NCBI GenBank assembly: GCA_965116945.1
Contig: OZ220734.1
Coordinates: 682,001-746,000, forward strand
Length of the DNA stretch: 64,000 nt
Origin: Plut-88900 sp965116945
GTDB taxonomy: Bacteria; Chloroflexota; Dehalococcoidia; Plut-88900
Direction: 5' to 3'
The translations under genes and the position numbers were made by a program. This document shows, piece after piece, positions 17,812 to 26,358 of this stretch. The notes beneath the pieces were generated by a model, which had not been told where the DNA came from, did no database searches, and worked only from the letters and a program-made list of their open reading frames with translations. Numbering within the stretch: the stretch's first letter is position 1; the number at the start of each line of letters is the position of its first letter.

Positions 17812-18566
17812 GTGGCAAACTGCAAGGCAAGATCGCCATAGTCACCGGTGCTGCCTCCGGCATCAGCCGGGCCACGGCCCTCCTCTTCGCCGAGGAGGGC
17901 GCTTATACGGTCGTCGCCGATATTGACTCGAAGGGCGGTGAAGAAGTCGTGACCCAGGCCCGGGCCTCGGGGGGCAACGCCGAATTTCGGAGCATTGACG
18001 CAACAGACTCCTATCAAGTCGAATCTCTCGTCGCCGAAACGCTGGCAACCCACGGCTCTCTTGATGTTTTGGTGAACGGCGCGGCCTATCAGACCGAAAC
18101 CGGCCCGGTTGCGGAGGTAACGGAAGAGGAATGGGACTCGGGCTTGAAGCTGTTTCTGAAGGCGCCGTTCCTCGGGTGCAAGTATGCAATCCCGGCGATG
18201 CTGGAAAGCGGAGGGGGTGCCATAATCAACATATCATCGGCGGTCGTGCTTCGGGGGAGCACCTTTTCCTTACCTTATTCGGTGGCCAAGGCGGGGATTG
18301 TCCAGCTGACCAAGACCACCAATAGCCAGTACTGCAGGCAGGGAATTCGGGTTAACTGCATTCTGCCCGGTGTGATCGACACCCCAGGGTCTCGGCGAGT
18401 GTCCAAGTCTCCCGCGGTGGCCGCGAAATACGCTGAAGGCATCCCCGTGGGCCGCATGGGTCAGCCCGAGGACGTAGCCAAGCTGGCCCTTTATCTGGCT
18501 TCCGACGATGCAGAATACGTCGCAGGAGCCAGTCTTCTCATTGACGGGGGTATCAACAACCTATGA
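17808..18566 (+). CDS. SDR-family oxidoreductase
   Basis: Classical short-chain dehydrogenase/reductase of 252 residues. The NAD(P)-binding motif is T-G-A-A-S-G-I-S-R-A and the structural motif is N-G-A (usual N-A-G region). The active-site serine is in I-N-I-S-S-A, and Y-S-V-A-K carries the catalytic tyrosine and lysine. The C-terminus D-D-A-E-Y-V-A-G-A-S-L-L-I-D-G-G is typical. An acidic D at the end of beta 2 (V-V-A-D-I-D) suggests NAD preference. The start at 17808 sits in an ATGA overlap with the preceding gene, better than an upstream frame extension. The gene also overlaps the next gene by four bases, so the three are probably one operon. Substrate unknown. Confidence 0.9.
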   Translation: MSGKLQGKIAIVTGAASGISRATALLFAEEGAYTVVADIDSKGGEEVVTQARASGGNAEFRSIDATDSYQVESLVAETLATHGSLDVLVNGAAYQTETGPVAEVTEEEWDSGLKLFLKAPFLGCKYAIPAMLESGGGAIINISSAVVLRGSTFSLPYSVAKAGIVQLTKTTNSQYCRQGIRVNCILPGVIDTPGSRRVSKSPAVAAKYAEGIPVGRMGQPEDVAKLALYLASDDAEYVAGASLLIDGGINNL

Positions 18567-18877
18567 TGGAAGAGCCGAAACATATCGAAATCACCGAGGA
18601 GGGCCTCGCCGTCCAGTGGGACGAGTCCCACCGCAGTATCTACCCCTTCAAGCCCCTGCGCGAACAGTGCAAGTGCGCCAACTGCATCGACGAGTGGAGT
18701 GGCCGCCGCATCCTCGACCCCGATTCCGTCTCCCCGGACATCGAAATCCTGGACTTCATCGAAATAGGCCGCTACGCCATCCAGCTCCTCTGGAGCGACG
18801 CCCACGAAACGGGCATCTACTCCTTCGCTCTCCTACGGTCGCTATGCGGCTGCGAACTGTGCAAGCAGAATGAGTGA
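18563..18877 (+). CDS. DUF971 protein (gamma-butyrobetaine hydroxylase N-terminal-like domain)
   Basis: A stand-alone 104-residue DUF971 domain: an N-terminal beta hairpin, then L-R-E-Q-C-K-C-A-N-C-I-D-E-W-S-G-R, and C-terminal L-R-S-L-C-G-C-E-L-C. The cysteine pairs could bind zinc or iron, as in the N-terminal domain of gamma-butyrobetaine dioxygenase. Stand-alone copies in bacteria are linked in the literature with iron-sulfur cluster carrier (Mrp/ApbC) proteins. No such gene is adjacent here. It overlaps the SDR stop by ATGA, implying coupled translation. Confidence 0.85.
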   Translation: MMEEPKHIEITEEGLAVQWDESHRSIYPFKPLREQCKCANCIDEWSGRRILDPDSVSPDIEILDFIEIGRYAIQLLWSDAHETGIYSFALLRSLCGCELCKQNE

Positions 18878-18908
18878 GGAAAGACCTTAGCGTTCTGGCC
18901 GGGCCGAG

Positions 18909-18945
18909 TGGGGCCGCTCATGCTCAGCGTAGTCGAAGCGTGAGT
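18909..18945. repeat. Palindromic intergenic repeat (CGCTCATGCTCAGCGTAGTC family)
   Basis: CCGCTCATGCTCAGCGTAGT then CGAAGCGTGAGTGG, closely matching the unit at 15,985-16,024. It sits between the convergent ends of the DUF971 gene and the minus-strand unknown gene, a place where it could act as a bidirectional stop or RNA-stabilising hairpin. Confidence 0.6.
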
Positions 18946-18995
18946 GGAGGGCTGGGATGATTGGGTAGCTTCGTGAAGCGCAGCTGCGAAACGGG

Positions 18996-19697
18996 TTACC
19001 TGAACAGCTGCAGGAACCGGTCCTCGTACTCGGAGAAGAGGCCCCAGCGCTCCAACTCTCGCCGCAGGTCATCGGGGTCTGCAGACTTATTGGCGACGCG
19101 CATGAACATTTCCTCAATACGGCGTCGGGCGTCTCCGGTTGCACCGGAGGAGTCGACGCCCAGCAATCCCGACCCCTGCAACTCCCGCACGTTGCCTTCA
19201 AGCGACCTAGACGTCAGGTCGTGAATAAACTTCAGCAGCGATACGTCCCACAGTTCGTCGATGCCCCGGATAATGCCGACCAGGGGGTCATCCCCCACAT
19301 CCTTTTCGATCTTGTCCATCACCGAGAGAACCGTACCGCTCACGATGTTCAGGTTCTCCTGCTCGTTGCGGTAGTGGTAGAGGATGCCGGGAACGTTCGG
19401 GCCCTGCTCCATGATTAGCCGCTGGAAGTAGTCCCGGGCCCCATCCCCGAACCCTTCCAAGTTCAGCAAGTATCCGGGTGTTACCACACGCGGCTGCTCC
19501 GATATCACTCGCCCTTCCCTGATAACAGTATCTTCCGAAGTCTTCACGACCCCAGAGTAAGCAGGCTTGGTGAGCAGGAAGTAGCGGACGTTGGTTGTCC
19601 CGAAGGTGGAGAGGTTTCGCTTTGGCGCGCGCAAAACGTGGGTATTCTCGATTGCGTAGCCGATGCGGTCGTCCTTGGGGTCGATCTCGTCGTCCAT
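18996..19697 (-). CDS. Conserved-looking unknown protein, second of a two-gene unit
   Basis: 233 residues, soluble and acidic, with no signal peptide or membrane helix. The N-terminus is beta-rich and carries N-V-R-Y-F-L-L-T-K-P-A-Y. The C-terminus is helical (A-R-R-R-I-E-E-M-F-M-R-V-A-N-K-S). I recognise no catalytic motif. It starts 13 bases after the stop of the gene at 19711-20301 and is almost certainly in an operon with it. The product is probably a cytoplasmic partner of that helical protein. Function unknown. Confidence 0.65.
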   Translation of the reverse strand: MDDEIDPKDDRIGYAIENTHVLRAPKRNLSTFGTTNVRYFLLTKPAYSGVVKTSEDTVIREGRVISEQPRVVTPGYLLNLEGFGDGARDYFQRLIMEQGPNVPGILYHYRNEQENLNIVSGTVLSVMDKIEKDVGDDPLVGIIRGIDELWDVSLLKFIHDLTSRSLEGNVRELQGSGLLGVDSSGATGDARRRIEEMFMRVANKSADPDDLRRELERWGLFSEYEDRFLQLFR

Positions 19698-19710
19698 GCG
19701 CGCTTCGGGG

Positions 19711-20301
19711 CTAGGGGAGGCTCGTAAGCTGTTCCCTATACTCCTTCATGTACAGATCGTATTGTGATTCCAGCTGCGCCTTCGCTTTGCGCCATTCCAT
19801 CTGGAACTGCGGATGGTTTTCCATATGCTGCATGTCTATAGGGGGCATGCCCTGCTGTCGGGCCATCTGGGAGAGGCGCATCTGCATGTCCCGCTTGAGG
19901 TTCTCGTAGGCCTCTTTACGCTGCATCTCGCCCTGTCCGGTGTAGTGGTTGAAAATCTGGCGCATCTTGCTGAATATGTTCTCCACGGCGCCCGGGTCCT
20001 TCTTGGTCAGCTTCAGCCCATCCATAGCGAGCCGGTTGCGGTCTTTTGCGGCGTCGGTGGTCGGGAGTTCCAGGTTGCGAATTAGCACTTCCTCGATACC
20101 CTCCACCAGCCCCGACCGCTCCGCACCCTCGTCGTAGCCGGCCAGTTCGGTCCTGAGATTGGCCTCACCGTTGAGATACTGAGCAGCGAGCTTCTGCCCT
20201 TCCTCCTTGAATTTGGACCGTTGGAGGTCCTCGGCGGAGGCCTTGCCTAGCTTTTCTACTCTTTCTAAAGCCCTCTCGAGGGCGCTGGGAATCCTGTCCA
20301 T
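19711..20301 (-). CDS. Unknown helical protein, first of a two-gene unit
   Basis: 196 residues, almost entirely charged and helical. The C-terminal third is methionine- and glutamine-rich (L-K-R-D-M-Q-M-R-L-S-Q-M-A-R-Q-Q-G-M-P-P) and ends in an amphipathic helix. No membrane segment, enzyme motif or nucleotide-binding loop is visible. GGAG nine bases upstream supports the start. The gene is divergent from pheS across a 224-base gap that holds a clear pheS promoter. On the minus strand a TACAAT box lies near 20,365-20,370 without a good -35. Family unknown to me. Confidence 0.65.
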   Translation of the reverse strand: MDRIPSALERALERVEKLGKASAEDLQRSKFKEEGQKLAAQYLNGEANLRTELAGYDEGAERSGLVEGIEEVLIRNLELPTTDAAKDRNRLAMDGLKLTKKDPGAVENIFSKMRQIFNHYTGQGEMQRKEAYENLKRDMQMRLSQMARQQGMPPIDMQHMENHPQFQMEWRKAKAQLESQYDLYMKEYREQLTSLP

Positions 20302-20456
20302 GGGTCGGTCTCCGGGTGATTAGGCCTTGACTACGGCGATAACAGCCACCATACCGCACGACATTGTACCAAACACCTCATACCCGACGTATAACCGGGC
20401 TGTTGAATGATGGGATGGTTGGCTAGACCAAGTGGGGAAGGAGTGTGAGGGTAACG

Positions 20457-20485
20457 TTGCCGTGTTTAGTCCACCTCCATATAAT
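20457..20485 (+). promoter_or_regulatory. Predicted pheS promoter
   Basis: TTGCCG at 20457-20462, 17 bases, then a perfect TATAAT at 20480-20485. The expected transcript start is about 35 bases before the ATG at 20526. This rules against the longer pheS frame that would begin upstream of the promoter at 20445. Confidence 0.6.
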
Positions 20486-20525
20486 TGCCCCCGACTATCG
20501 ACACCCTTTCCCCTGTGGATTTCAC

Positions 20526-21563
20526 ATGATTCAGCAAGTTGAAGAATTAGCTTCCAAGGCATTATCGGAGCTTGAGCCATTGACCGAGCAGGAGGCGCTG
20601 GAGAATTGGCGGGTGTCGTATCTCGGGAGGAAAGGGTCGCTGACGCAGATGTTGAGGGGGGTGAGTTCCCTGCCGGTGGAGGAGCGTCGGGAGGCGGGGT
20701 CGGTGGCGAACAAGGCCAAGAAGCGGTTGGAGGGGGCGCTATCGGAGAAAGAGGAGTCGCTCAAGCAGCAGGAGCTATCCAAGAGGCTTGGCGAGGCGAT
20801 AGATGTGACCCTGCCGGGCCATCCTGTTGAGCTCGGGCGCCTGCACCCGACAACCCAGATGCTTCGGGAGATCTGCGGCGCCTTCAACAGCATGGGCTTC
20901 CAGGTAGTTGAGGGGCCGGAAGTGGAGTGGGACTACTACAACTTCGAGGCGCTGAATATTCCTCCGGGTCACCCCGCAAGAGATATGTGGGACACCCTGT
21001 GGATCGACTACGAAAACGAGAAGGGCGAGCGGCCGATGCTCCTTCGGACTCACACCTCGCCGATGCAGATAAGGGTGATGGAAAACCGGGAGCCGCCGAT
21101 TCGGGTGGTGGTGCCGGGCCGTGTTTACAGGTATGAGGCCACGGATGCCACACACGAGAGCCTGTTCTTCCAGGTAGAAGGGCTAGCAGTCGACAAGGGG
21201 ATAACGTTTGCCGACCTGAAGGGCACGCTGTTCGAGTTTGCCAGGATGTTGTTCGGGAGCGAGCGCAAGGTGAGGTTCCGCTGCGATTATTTCCCCTTCG
21301 TGGAGCCGGGCGTGGACATGTCGATTGACTGCTTCCTGTGCGAGGGGCGAGGGTGCCGGGTGTGCAGCAGTACAGGATGGATAGAGATCATGGGCGCGGG
21401 GATGGTTCACCCTAGAGTGCTGGAGAGGGTAGGTTACAACCCCAGCGTTTATACGGGGTTTGCGTTCGGGCTCGGGCCTGAGCGAATAGCAATGCTCAAG
21501 TACGGTATAGATGACATCAGGCTCTTCTATTCGAACGACATACGGTTCCTGAGGCAGTTTTAG
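20526..21563 (+). CDS. pheS: Phenylalanine--tRNA ligase alpha subunit
   Basis: Class II aminoacyl-tRNA synthetase subunit carrying the catalytic site of the alpha2-beta2 enzyme. The N-terminal coiled coil (about 1-90) is followed by motif 1 around G-P-E-V-E-W-D-Y-Y-N-F-E-A-L-N-I-P. Then come R-T-H-T-S-P-M-Q-I-R, motif 2 P-G-R-V-Y-R-Y-E-A-T-D, and motif 3 G-L-G-P-E-R-I-A-M-L. A C-x-C...C-x-x-C-like cluster (F-L-C-E-G-R-G-C-R-V-C) is present before motif 3. The length of 345 is normal. Its partner pheT is not adjacent but 7.7 kb downstream, after five amidohydrolase genes on the same strand. Confidence 0.96.
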   Translation: MIQQVEELASKALSELEPLTEQEALENWRVSYLGRKGSLTQMLRGVSSLPVEERREAGSVANKAKKRLEGALSEKEESLKQQELSKRLGEAIDVTLPGHPVELGRLHPTTQMLREICGAFNSMGFQVVEGPEVEWDYYNFEALNIPPGHPARDMWDTLWIDYENEKGERPMLLRTHTSPMQIRVMENREPPIRVVVPGRVYRYEATDATHESLFFQVEGLAVDKGITFADLKGTLFEFARMLFGSERKVRFRCDYFPFVEPGVDMSIDCFLCEGRGCRVCSSTGWIEIMGAGMVHPRVLERVGYNPSVYTGFAFGLGPERIAMLKYGIDDIRLFYSNDIRFLRQF

Positions 21564-21575
21564 AGGGGGATAGCC

Positions 21576-23033
21576 ATGGTCAGCACTATGCCGTCGAGGT
21601 CCCAGGAGATCAGGAGCAAGCTTCGTCATCCTATCATGGACTCTGACGGGCACAACCTGGAGTTGAACCCCACCCTGCTGGACTACGTGCAGGACATCGG
21701 GGGGCGGGATACCAGGGACCGGTTTGAGGAGATGCTGAAGTACAGCGAAAAGCACGAATGGGTGGAGATGTCCGACGAGGACCGACGCTACAACTGGCTC
21801 ACGGCGCCAGCGTGGTGGGGAATGCCGGCGAAGAACACGTATGACCGGGCCACGGCGTCGCTGCCCAAGCTTCTGCACCGGCGGATGGATGAGCTGGGCA
21901 TAGACTACGCGGTCATATATCCGACCTGGCGCCCGGGGCTGATGCGCTTCCAGGATGAGAAGGATGACGAGATAAGGCAGGTGTCGTGTCGGGCGTTGAA
22001 TGCCTATCACGCAGACATTTACGGGGAATACTCGGACAGGATGACTCCTGCGGCGATGATCCCGATGTACACCCCCGAGGAAGCTATCAGCGAACTTGAA
22101 TATTCGACAAACACACTGAACCTCAAGGTGCCAGTAATTGCCAGCCTAGTGCGTAGAACTATCCCCAAACTGGAGGCGGAAGCTCCCGAGCTAGCCTGGC
22201 ACGTTCACAGGCTGGATACCCTGGGCCTGGACAGCGACCACGACTATGACCCGTTCTGGGCCAAGTGCATGGAACTGGGAACTGCGCCTGCCTGCCATGC
22301 CAGCGCATTCGAGTGGGAAGCTCAGGGTTCGATTTCCAGCTATGTTTACAACCACATCGGGGCGTTCGCAAAGGCCAGCGAAGCGTTCTGCAAGGCGTTG
22401 TTCATGGGAGGCGTGACGCGTCGGTTCCCGGACTTGAACGTGGCTTTCCTTGAGGGTGGGGTGGGGTGGGCGTGCTCGCTGTACGCCGGGATCATCTCCC
22501 ACTGGGAGAAGCGTAACCGCAAGGAGATCTGGAAGCTGGACCCAAACTCCGTAGACAAGGATTTGATGTTGGGCCTTATCGACCAGCACGGTCACAGGTC
22601 GATGCAGGCCAGGCGCGACGACATCAGCCGGATGATTGACGCCGGGGATGCTACTCCCAGCCAGGTCGACGACTGGCACCGGGTGCAGATGGAGTCGGCG
22701 GAGGAGATGGAAGACCTGTTCGTGAAGCCGTTCTACTTCGGGTGCGAGGCCGACGATCCCATGAATGCCTGGGCTTTCAACACGAAGGTGAACCCGATGG
22801 GTGCGAAGCTGAAGGCAGTATTCAGCTCGGATATCGGACATTGGGACGTTCCGGACATGCGGGAGGTGGTGGAGGAGGCATACGAGATGGTGGAGCACGA
22901 GTTGATGTCAGAGACGGACTTTGAGGACTTCGTGTTCACGAATGCGGTGCACCTGTATGCGGACATGAACCCGGACTTCTTCAAGGGGACGGCGGTGGAA
23001 GCGGAGGCGGCGAAGGTGTTGGGTGGGGATTAA
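21576..23033 (+). CDS. Amidohydrolase-2 family protein, tandem copy 1 of 5
   Basis: 485 residues, metal-dependent TIM-barrel hydrolase/decarboxylase family (PF04909, relatives of ACMSD). The metal-site motif D-S-D-G-H-N-L-E is at about 23-30, a barrel histidine in A-P-A-C-H-A-S, and the distal aspartate in S-S-D-I-G-H-W-D. Shared signature blocks include L-E-G-G-V-G-W-A-C and F-G-C-E-A-D-D-P-M-N. It begins 12 bases after pheS with its own GAGGGGG site. It is the most divergent of the five copies (E-W-E-A-Q-G in place of G-W-G-T-R-S). Family members act on carboxylated or amide substrates; the substrate here is unknown. Confidence 0.88.
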   Translation: MVSTMPSRSQEIRSKLRHPIMDSDGHNLELNPTLLDYVQDIGGRDTRDRFEEMLKYSEKHEWVEMSDEDRRYNWLTAPAWWGMPAKNTYDRATASLPKLLHRRMDELGIDYAVIYPTWRPGLMRFQDEKDDEIRQVSCRALNAYHADIYGEYSDRMTPAAMIPMYTPEEAISELEYSTNTLNLKVPVIASLVRRTIPKLEAEAPELAWHVHRLDTLGLDSDHDYDPFWAKCMELGTAPACHASAFEWEAQGSISSYVYNHIGAFAKASEAFCKALFMGGVTRRFPDLNVAFLEGGVGWACSLYAGIISHWEKRNRKEIWKLDPNSVDKDLMLGLIDQHGHRSMQARRDDISRMIDAGDATPSQVDDWHRVQMESAEEMEDLFVKPFYFGCEADDPMNAWAFNTKVNPMGAKLKAVFSSDIGHWDVPDMREVVEEAYEMVEHELMSETDFEDFVFTNAVHLYADMNPDFFKGTAVEAEAAKVLGGD

Positions 23034-23040
23034 GGGCTTC

Positions 23041-23096
23041 TCACTCTCACACCGACCTTCTCCCGTCGAGGGAGAGGGGGTGGGAGTGACGGGGTA
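23041..23096. repeat. Intergenic repeat (CTTCTCCCGTCGAGGGAGAG type)
   Basis: CTCTCACACCGACCTTCTCC then CGTCGAGGGAGAGGGGGTGG between copies 1 and 2 of the amidohydrolase array. It is a diverged member of the palindromic family at 31,695 and 58,886. Confidence 0.55.
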
Positions 23097-23122
23097 AATC
23101 AGGGATAGGAAGACAAGCCAGA

Positions 23123-24592
23123 ATGGTCGGGACTAGGGGTTCACGGAGCCAGCAGATACGGAGCAAGCTGCCGCATCCGATTGTGGATGCCGACGGACAT
23201 ACGCTGGAGCTTACGCCCGTTCTGTCGGACTACGTGAACCAGGTTGGGGGAGCGGACGCTCGGGAACTGTTTGACAAGACAATGGTCGGGGCGGCTGAGA
23301 CGGGGAACGCTGCAACGAGTGGGGGGAAGACGTGGTTCGAGATGAGCCTGGAGGAGAAGAAAGAGGCGTGGTTCTCGGCGCCGCCCTGGTGGGCCATGCC
23401 GACCCGAAGGGCACTGGATCGGGCCACGGCAACCGTTCCCCAGGTGCTTAATGACCGGATGGACGAGCTGGGTATGGACTACGCAGTCCTTTACACCACC
23501 ACAGGCCTGGCCTTCGACCTGATAGAGCCCCAAGAGCAGAAGCTCATCGTGGTGCGGGCCATTAATGCATATGCGGCCGACATTTATCGGCCTTATTCGT
23601 ACAGGATGACGCCGACGGCCATTGTTCCCATGGACACTCCCGAGATCGCCATTCGGGAGTTGGAGTATGCGGTCAACGAGCTAGGTATGAAAGCGATCAT
23701 GCTGCCGGGTCGGGTGGAGAGGCCTATCGGTAAGTACCAGGATGAGTACCCGGGCTCCGAGAAATATGTGCGGAAGATGGACGTAATCGGGATTGACAGC
23801 GATTACGACTACGATCCGTTCTGGAAGCGGTGCCAAGAATTAAAAATTGTCCCTGCTTCCCATGGGAGCGATGCGGGGTGGGGCGCAATCAGCGTGACCA
23901 ACTACGTATTCAATCACCTGAGCTCCTTCGCATACGCCCACGAGACGTTCTGCAAGGCGCTGTTCCTAGGTGGGGTGACGAAGCGGTTTCCGGGTTTGAA
24001 CTTTATGTTCCTGGAGGGAGGGGTGGGGTGGGCGTGCAACCTTTATTCGGACTTGATTGGGCACTGGGAGAAGCGGAATGGAATGGTCATCGGGAGGCTG
24101 GACCCGAGCAAACTGGACGTGGAAGAGGCGATGACCCTGGTCCAAGAGTACGCAGAGGGGAGGATTGGGGAACATCTGGACGAGGTTAGGGCCAACTTTG
24201 CCGCTCCCAGGCCAACGCCGCCTGATGTTGATGACTGGCGCCACGTGCCCATGGAGAGCATAGAAGACATGAAGGACCTGTTCACCGAGCCCTTCTACTT
24301 CGGGTGCGAGGCTGATGATCCAATGAATGCGTGGGCCTTCGATTCGAGGGTGAATCCCCTAGGGGCTAAGCTGAAGGCGGTGTTCAGTTCGGATATCGGG
24401 CACTGGGACGTGCCGGACATGCGGGAGGTGGTGGAAGAGGCCTACGAGATGCTTGAGAGAGAACTGATGACGGAGGAGGACTTCCGGGCGTTCGTGTTTG
24501 AGAACGTGGTGAAGATGTATGGGGAGGTTAACCCGGACTTCTTCAAGGATACGGCGGTTGAGAAGGAGGCGGAGGGGGTTTTGGGTAGTTGA
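23123..24592 (+). CDS. Amidohydrolase-2 family protein, tandem copy 2 of 5 (subtype B)
   Basis: 489 residues, same fold as copy 1, but of the subtype shared with copy 4. The N-terminus is D-A-D-G-H-T-L-E-L-T-P-V-L-S-D-Y, an alanine/glycine-rich insert follows near residue 55, and later blocks read P-A-S-H-G-S-D and G-L-N-F-x-F-L-E-G-G-V. All likely metal ligands are kept, including the distal S-S-D-I-G-H-W-D. The 89-base gap before it holds a palindromic repeat, so it may have its own transcript signals. Substrate unknown. Confidence 0.88.
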   Translation: MVGTRGSRSQQIRSKLPHPIVDADGHTLELTPVLSDYVNQVGGADARELFDKTMVGAAETGNAATSGGKTWFEMSLEEKKEAWFSAPPWWAMPTRRALDRATATVPQVLNDRMDELGMDYAVLYTTTGLAFDLIEPQEQKLIVVRAINAYAADIYRPYSYRMTPTAIVPMDTPEIAIRELEYAVNELGMKAIMLPGRVERPIGKYQDEYPGSEKYVRKMDVIGIDSDYDYDPFWKRCQELKIVPASHGSDAGWGAISVTNYVFNHLSSFAYAHETFCKALFLGGVTKRFPGLNFMFLEGGVGWACNLYSDLIGHWEKRNGMVIGRLDPSKLDVEEAMTLVQEYAEGRIGEHLDEVRANFAAPRPTPPDVDDWRHVPMESIEDMKDLFTEPFYFGCEADDPMNAWAFDSRVNPLGAKLKAVFSSDIGHWDVPDMREVVEEAYEMLERELMTEEDFRAFVFENVVKMYGEVNPDFFKDTAVEKEAEGVLGS

Positions 24593-24636
24593 AAGAGACT
24601 TCGCCCTGGCCCTCCCTGCCAAGGGACCTTTGCGTA

Positions 24637-24800
24637 TGTCCACGTTGGGGGAGCGGGAGCCCCCCCACCTATTCCGCTCTTGAGACCCTTCGAGTCAGCT
24701 CAGGGCGAGCGGAATGCCCCACCCCTAGGCGATGGACTTTCGATCGAAGTCGGGAATGATGGTTATGCAAGGGTCTCGCCAAAGGAGAGGGGATAAGAAG
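24637..24800. repeat. Composite intergenic repeat (TTCGAGTCAGCTCAGG type plus GGAGAGGGG)
   Basis: ATTCCGCTCTTGAGACCCTT at 24671 and the complementary AGCGGAAT at 24708 form an inverted repeat around TTCGAGTCAGCTCAGGG. A very similar unit lies at 40,801-40,845, also preceded by CCACGTTGGGGG. A GGAGAGGGGATAAG remnant near 24,783 belongs to the other repeat family. It fills the 246-base gap between array copies 2 and 3; no gene is present. Confidence 0.6.
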
Positions 24801-24838
24801 GGGCACACTAGACTAATGGCAGGTTTGAGAAGAGCGTA

Positions 24839-26278
24839 ATGGTCAGCACAAAACCATCAAGGAGCGAGGAGATACGGAGTCGGATCGGGCATCCGGTTAT
24901 AGATTCGGATGGGCATTTCCTGGAAGTGATGCCACTGGTTGTGGACTTTGTGGGCGAAGTCGGTGGGGCAGAAATGAAGGAGCGGTACCGGGAGGGGTTG
25001 GATGAGGCGGTGGGCGTGGACTGGCACAAAATGACCCAAGACCAGAGGAATTACGAATTCGTCACGGCTCCAGGGTGGTGGTTCGAATCTCCGAAAACGC
25101 TGGACAGAGTTACGACAACGATCCCAAAGCTCCTACACGAGAGGATGGACGAAATCGGGATCGACTATGCGGTGCTGTACCCGACACAGGGGCTATTCTT
25201 CGACCGGATCCCAGACCCCGAAGTAAGGCAGGCCGGGTGTCGGGGGCTTAACGCGTACGCGGCGGAGGTTTTTGGGCCATACGCCGACCGGATGACTCCC
25301 GCGGCGGCGATTCCGATGCAGACACCGCAAATGGCGATCGAAGAGTTGGAGTTCGCGGTAAATGAGCTCGGGCTTAAGGTGGCGATGATTCAGGGTCGGG
25401 CGATTCGGCCGCTCATCAAGGTGGAGAAGGAGTTCCCGGAGCTAGGCCACGTGGGGGGCAGGATGGACGTGCTGACGATAGACAGCGACTACGACTACGA
25501 TCCATTCTGGGCCAAGTGCGTCGAACTGAACGTCGCCCCGGCGTCACATGCGGCCAACATGGGTTGGGGAACGCGCTCGACGTCGAACTATATGTATAAC
25601 CACCTGAATACCTTCTCCGTGGCCCACGAGACGCTGGCGAAGGCACTATTCCTCGGTGGGGTAACGAGGCGCTTCCCCGAGTTGAGGGTGGCGTTCCTTG
25701 AAGGCGGTGTGGGGTGGGCGTGCCGGCTTTATTCAGACATCATCGGTCACTGGGAGAAGAGGGGCGGGAGAGGCATCAGGGAGCTGAACCCCCGACACCT
25801 GGACGTGGACGAGGTGATGCGATATGTCGTCGAGAAGGGTGAACCGTCGCAGAGGGCTCGGGCGGAGGAGATTAGGGCGTTGTATGAGGCCGGGGAGCCT
25901 GCGCCCGAGGAGATAGATGACTTTTCCCGTGTGGGGATGGGGTGGGTGGAGGAGATGCTGGAGCTGTTCGTGGAGCGGTTCTTCTTCGGGTGTGAGGCGG
26001 ATGACCCGATGAATGCCCACGCATTCAACACGAGGGTGAACCCTCTCGGGGCGAGGTTGAATGCGATATTCAGCTCGGATATCGGGCACTGGGACGTAAC
26101 CGATGTACGGGAGGTTGTTGAAGAGGCATTTGAGCTTGTAGAACACGAGTTAATAACTGAGGAAGACTTCAGGGACTTCACATTCACCAATGCGGCGCAC
26201 TTCTACGGGGATATGAACCCTGACTTCTTCAAGGGAACTGTGGTGGAAAAGGAGGCGGGGAGGGTGTTGAAGGGATAG
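24839..26278 (+). CDS. Amidohydrolase-2 family protein, tandem copy 3 of 5 (subtype A)
   Basis: 479 residues. It is most like copy 5: D-S-D-G-H-F-L-E-V at the metal site, then P-A-S-H-A-A-N-M-G-W-G-T-R-S-T-S-N-Y, where copies 2 and 4 have H-G-S-D. It keeps F-G-C-E-A-D-D-P-M-N-A-H-A-F (A-H shared with copy 5; copies 1, 2 and 4 have A-W). The W/H choice near the barrel mouth tracks the subtype and may affect substrate choice. It is preceded by the longest gap in the array, filled with repeats. Substrate unknown. Confidence 0.88.
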   Translation: MVSTKPSRSEEIRSRIGHPVIDSDGHFLEVMPLVVDFVGEVGGAEMKERYREGLDEAVGVDWHKMTQDQRNYEFVTAPGWWFESPKTLDRVTTTIPKLLHERMDEIGIDYAVLYPTQGLFFDRIPDPEVRQAGCRGLNAYAAEVFGPYADRMTPAAAIPMQTPQMAIEELEFAVNELGLKVAMIQGRAIRPLIKVEKEFPELGHVGGRMDVLTIDSDYDYDPFWAKCVELNVAPASHAANMGWGTRSTSNYMYNHLNTFSVAHETLAKALFLGGVTRRFPELRVAFLEGGVGWACRLYSDIIGHWEKRGGRGIRELNPRHLDVDEVMRYVVEKGEPSQRARAEEIRALYEAGEPAPEEIDDFSRVGMGWVEEMLELFVERFFFGCEADDPMNAHAFNTRVNPLGARLNAIFSSDIGHWDVTDVREVVEEAFELVEHELITEEDFRDFTFTNAAHFYGDMNPDFFKGTVVEKEAGRVLKG

Positions 26279-26283
26279 GGTAT

Positions 26284-26330
26284 GATTCACACTCACCCCT
26301 GCCCTCTCCCGTCAAGAGCTAGGGGATAAG
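26284..26330. repeat. Intergenic repeat (CCCTCTCCCGTCAAGAGCTA type)
   Basis: TCACACTCACCCCTGCCCTC then TCCCGTCAAGAGCTAGGGGA, between array copies 3 and 4. It is a diverged copy of the palindrome at 31,695 and 58,886. Confidence 0.5.
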
Positions 26331-26358
26331 ATCAGGACCGAGAGCGGAGGAGCAGCCA

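Noticed and set aside
20445..20525. Longer pheS frame starting at 20445
   Set aside because: The extension lies across and upstream of a TTGCCG-17-TATAAT promoter and is unlike PheS N-termini.
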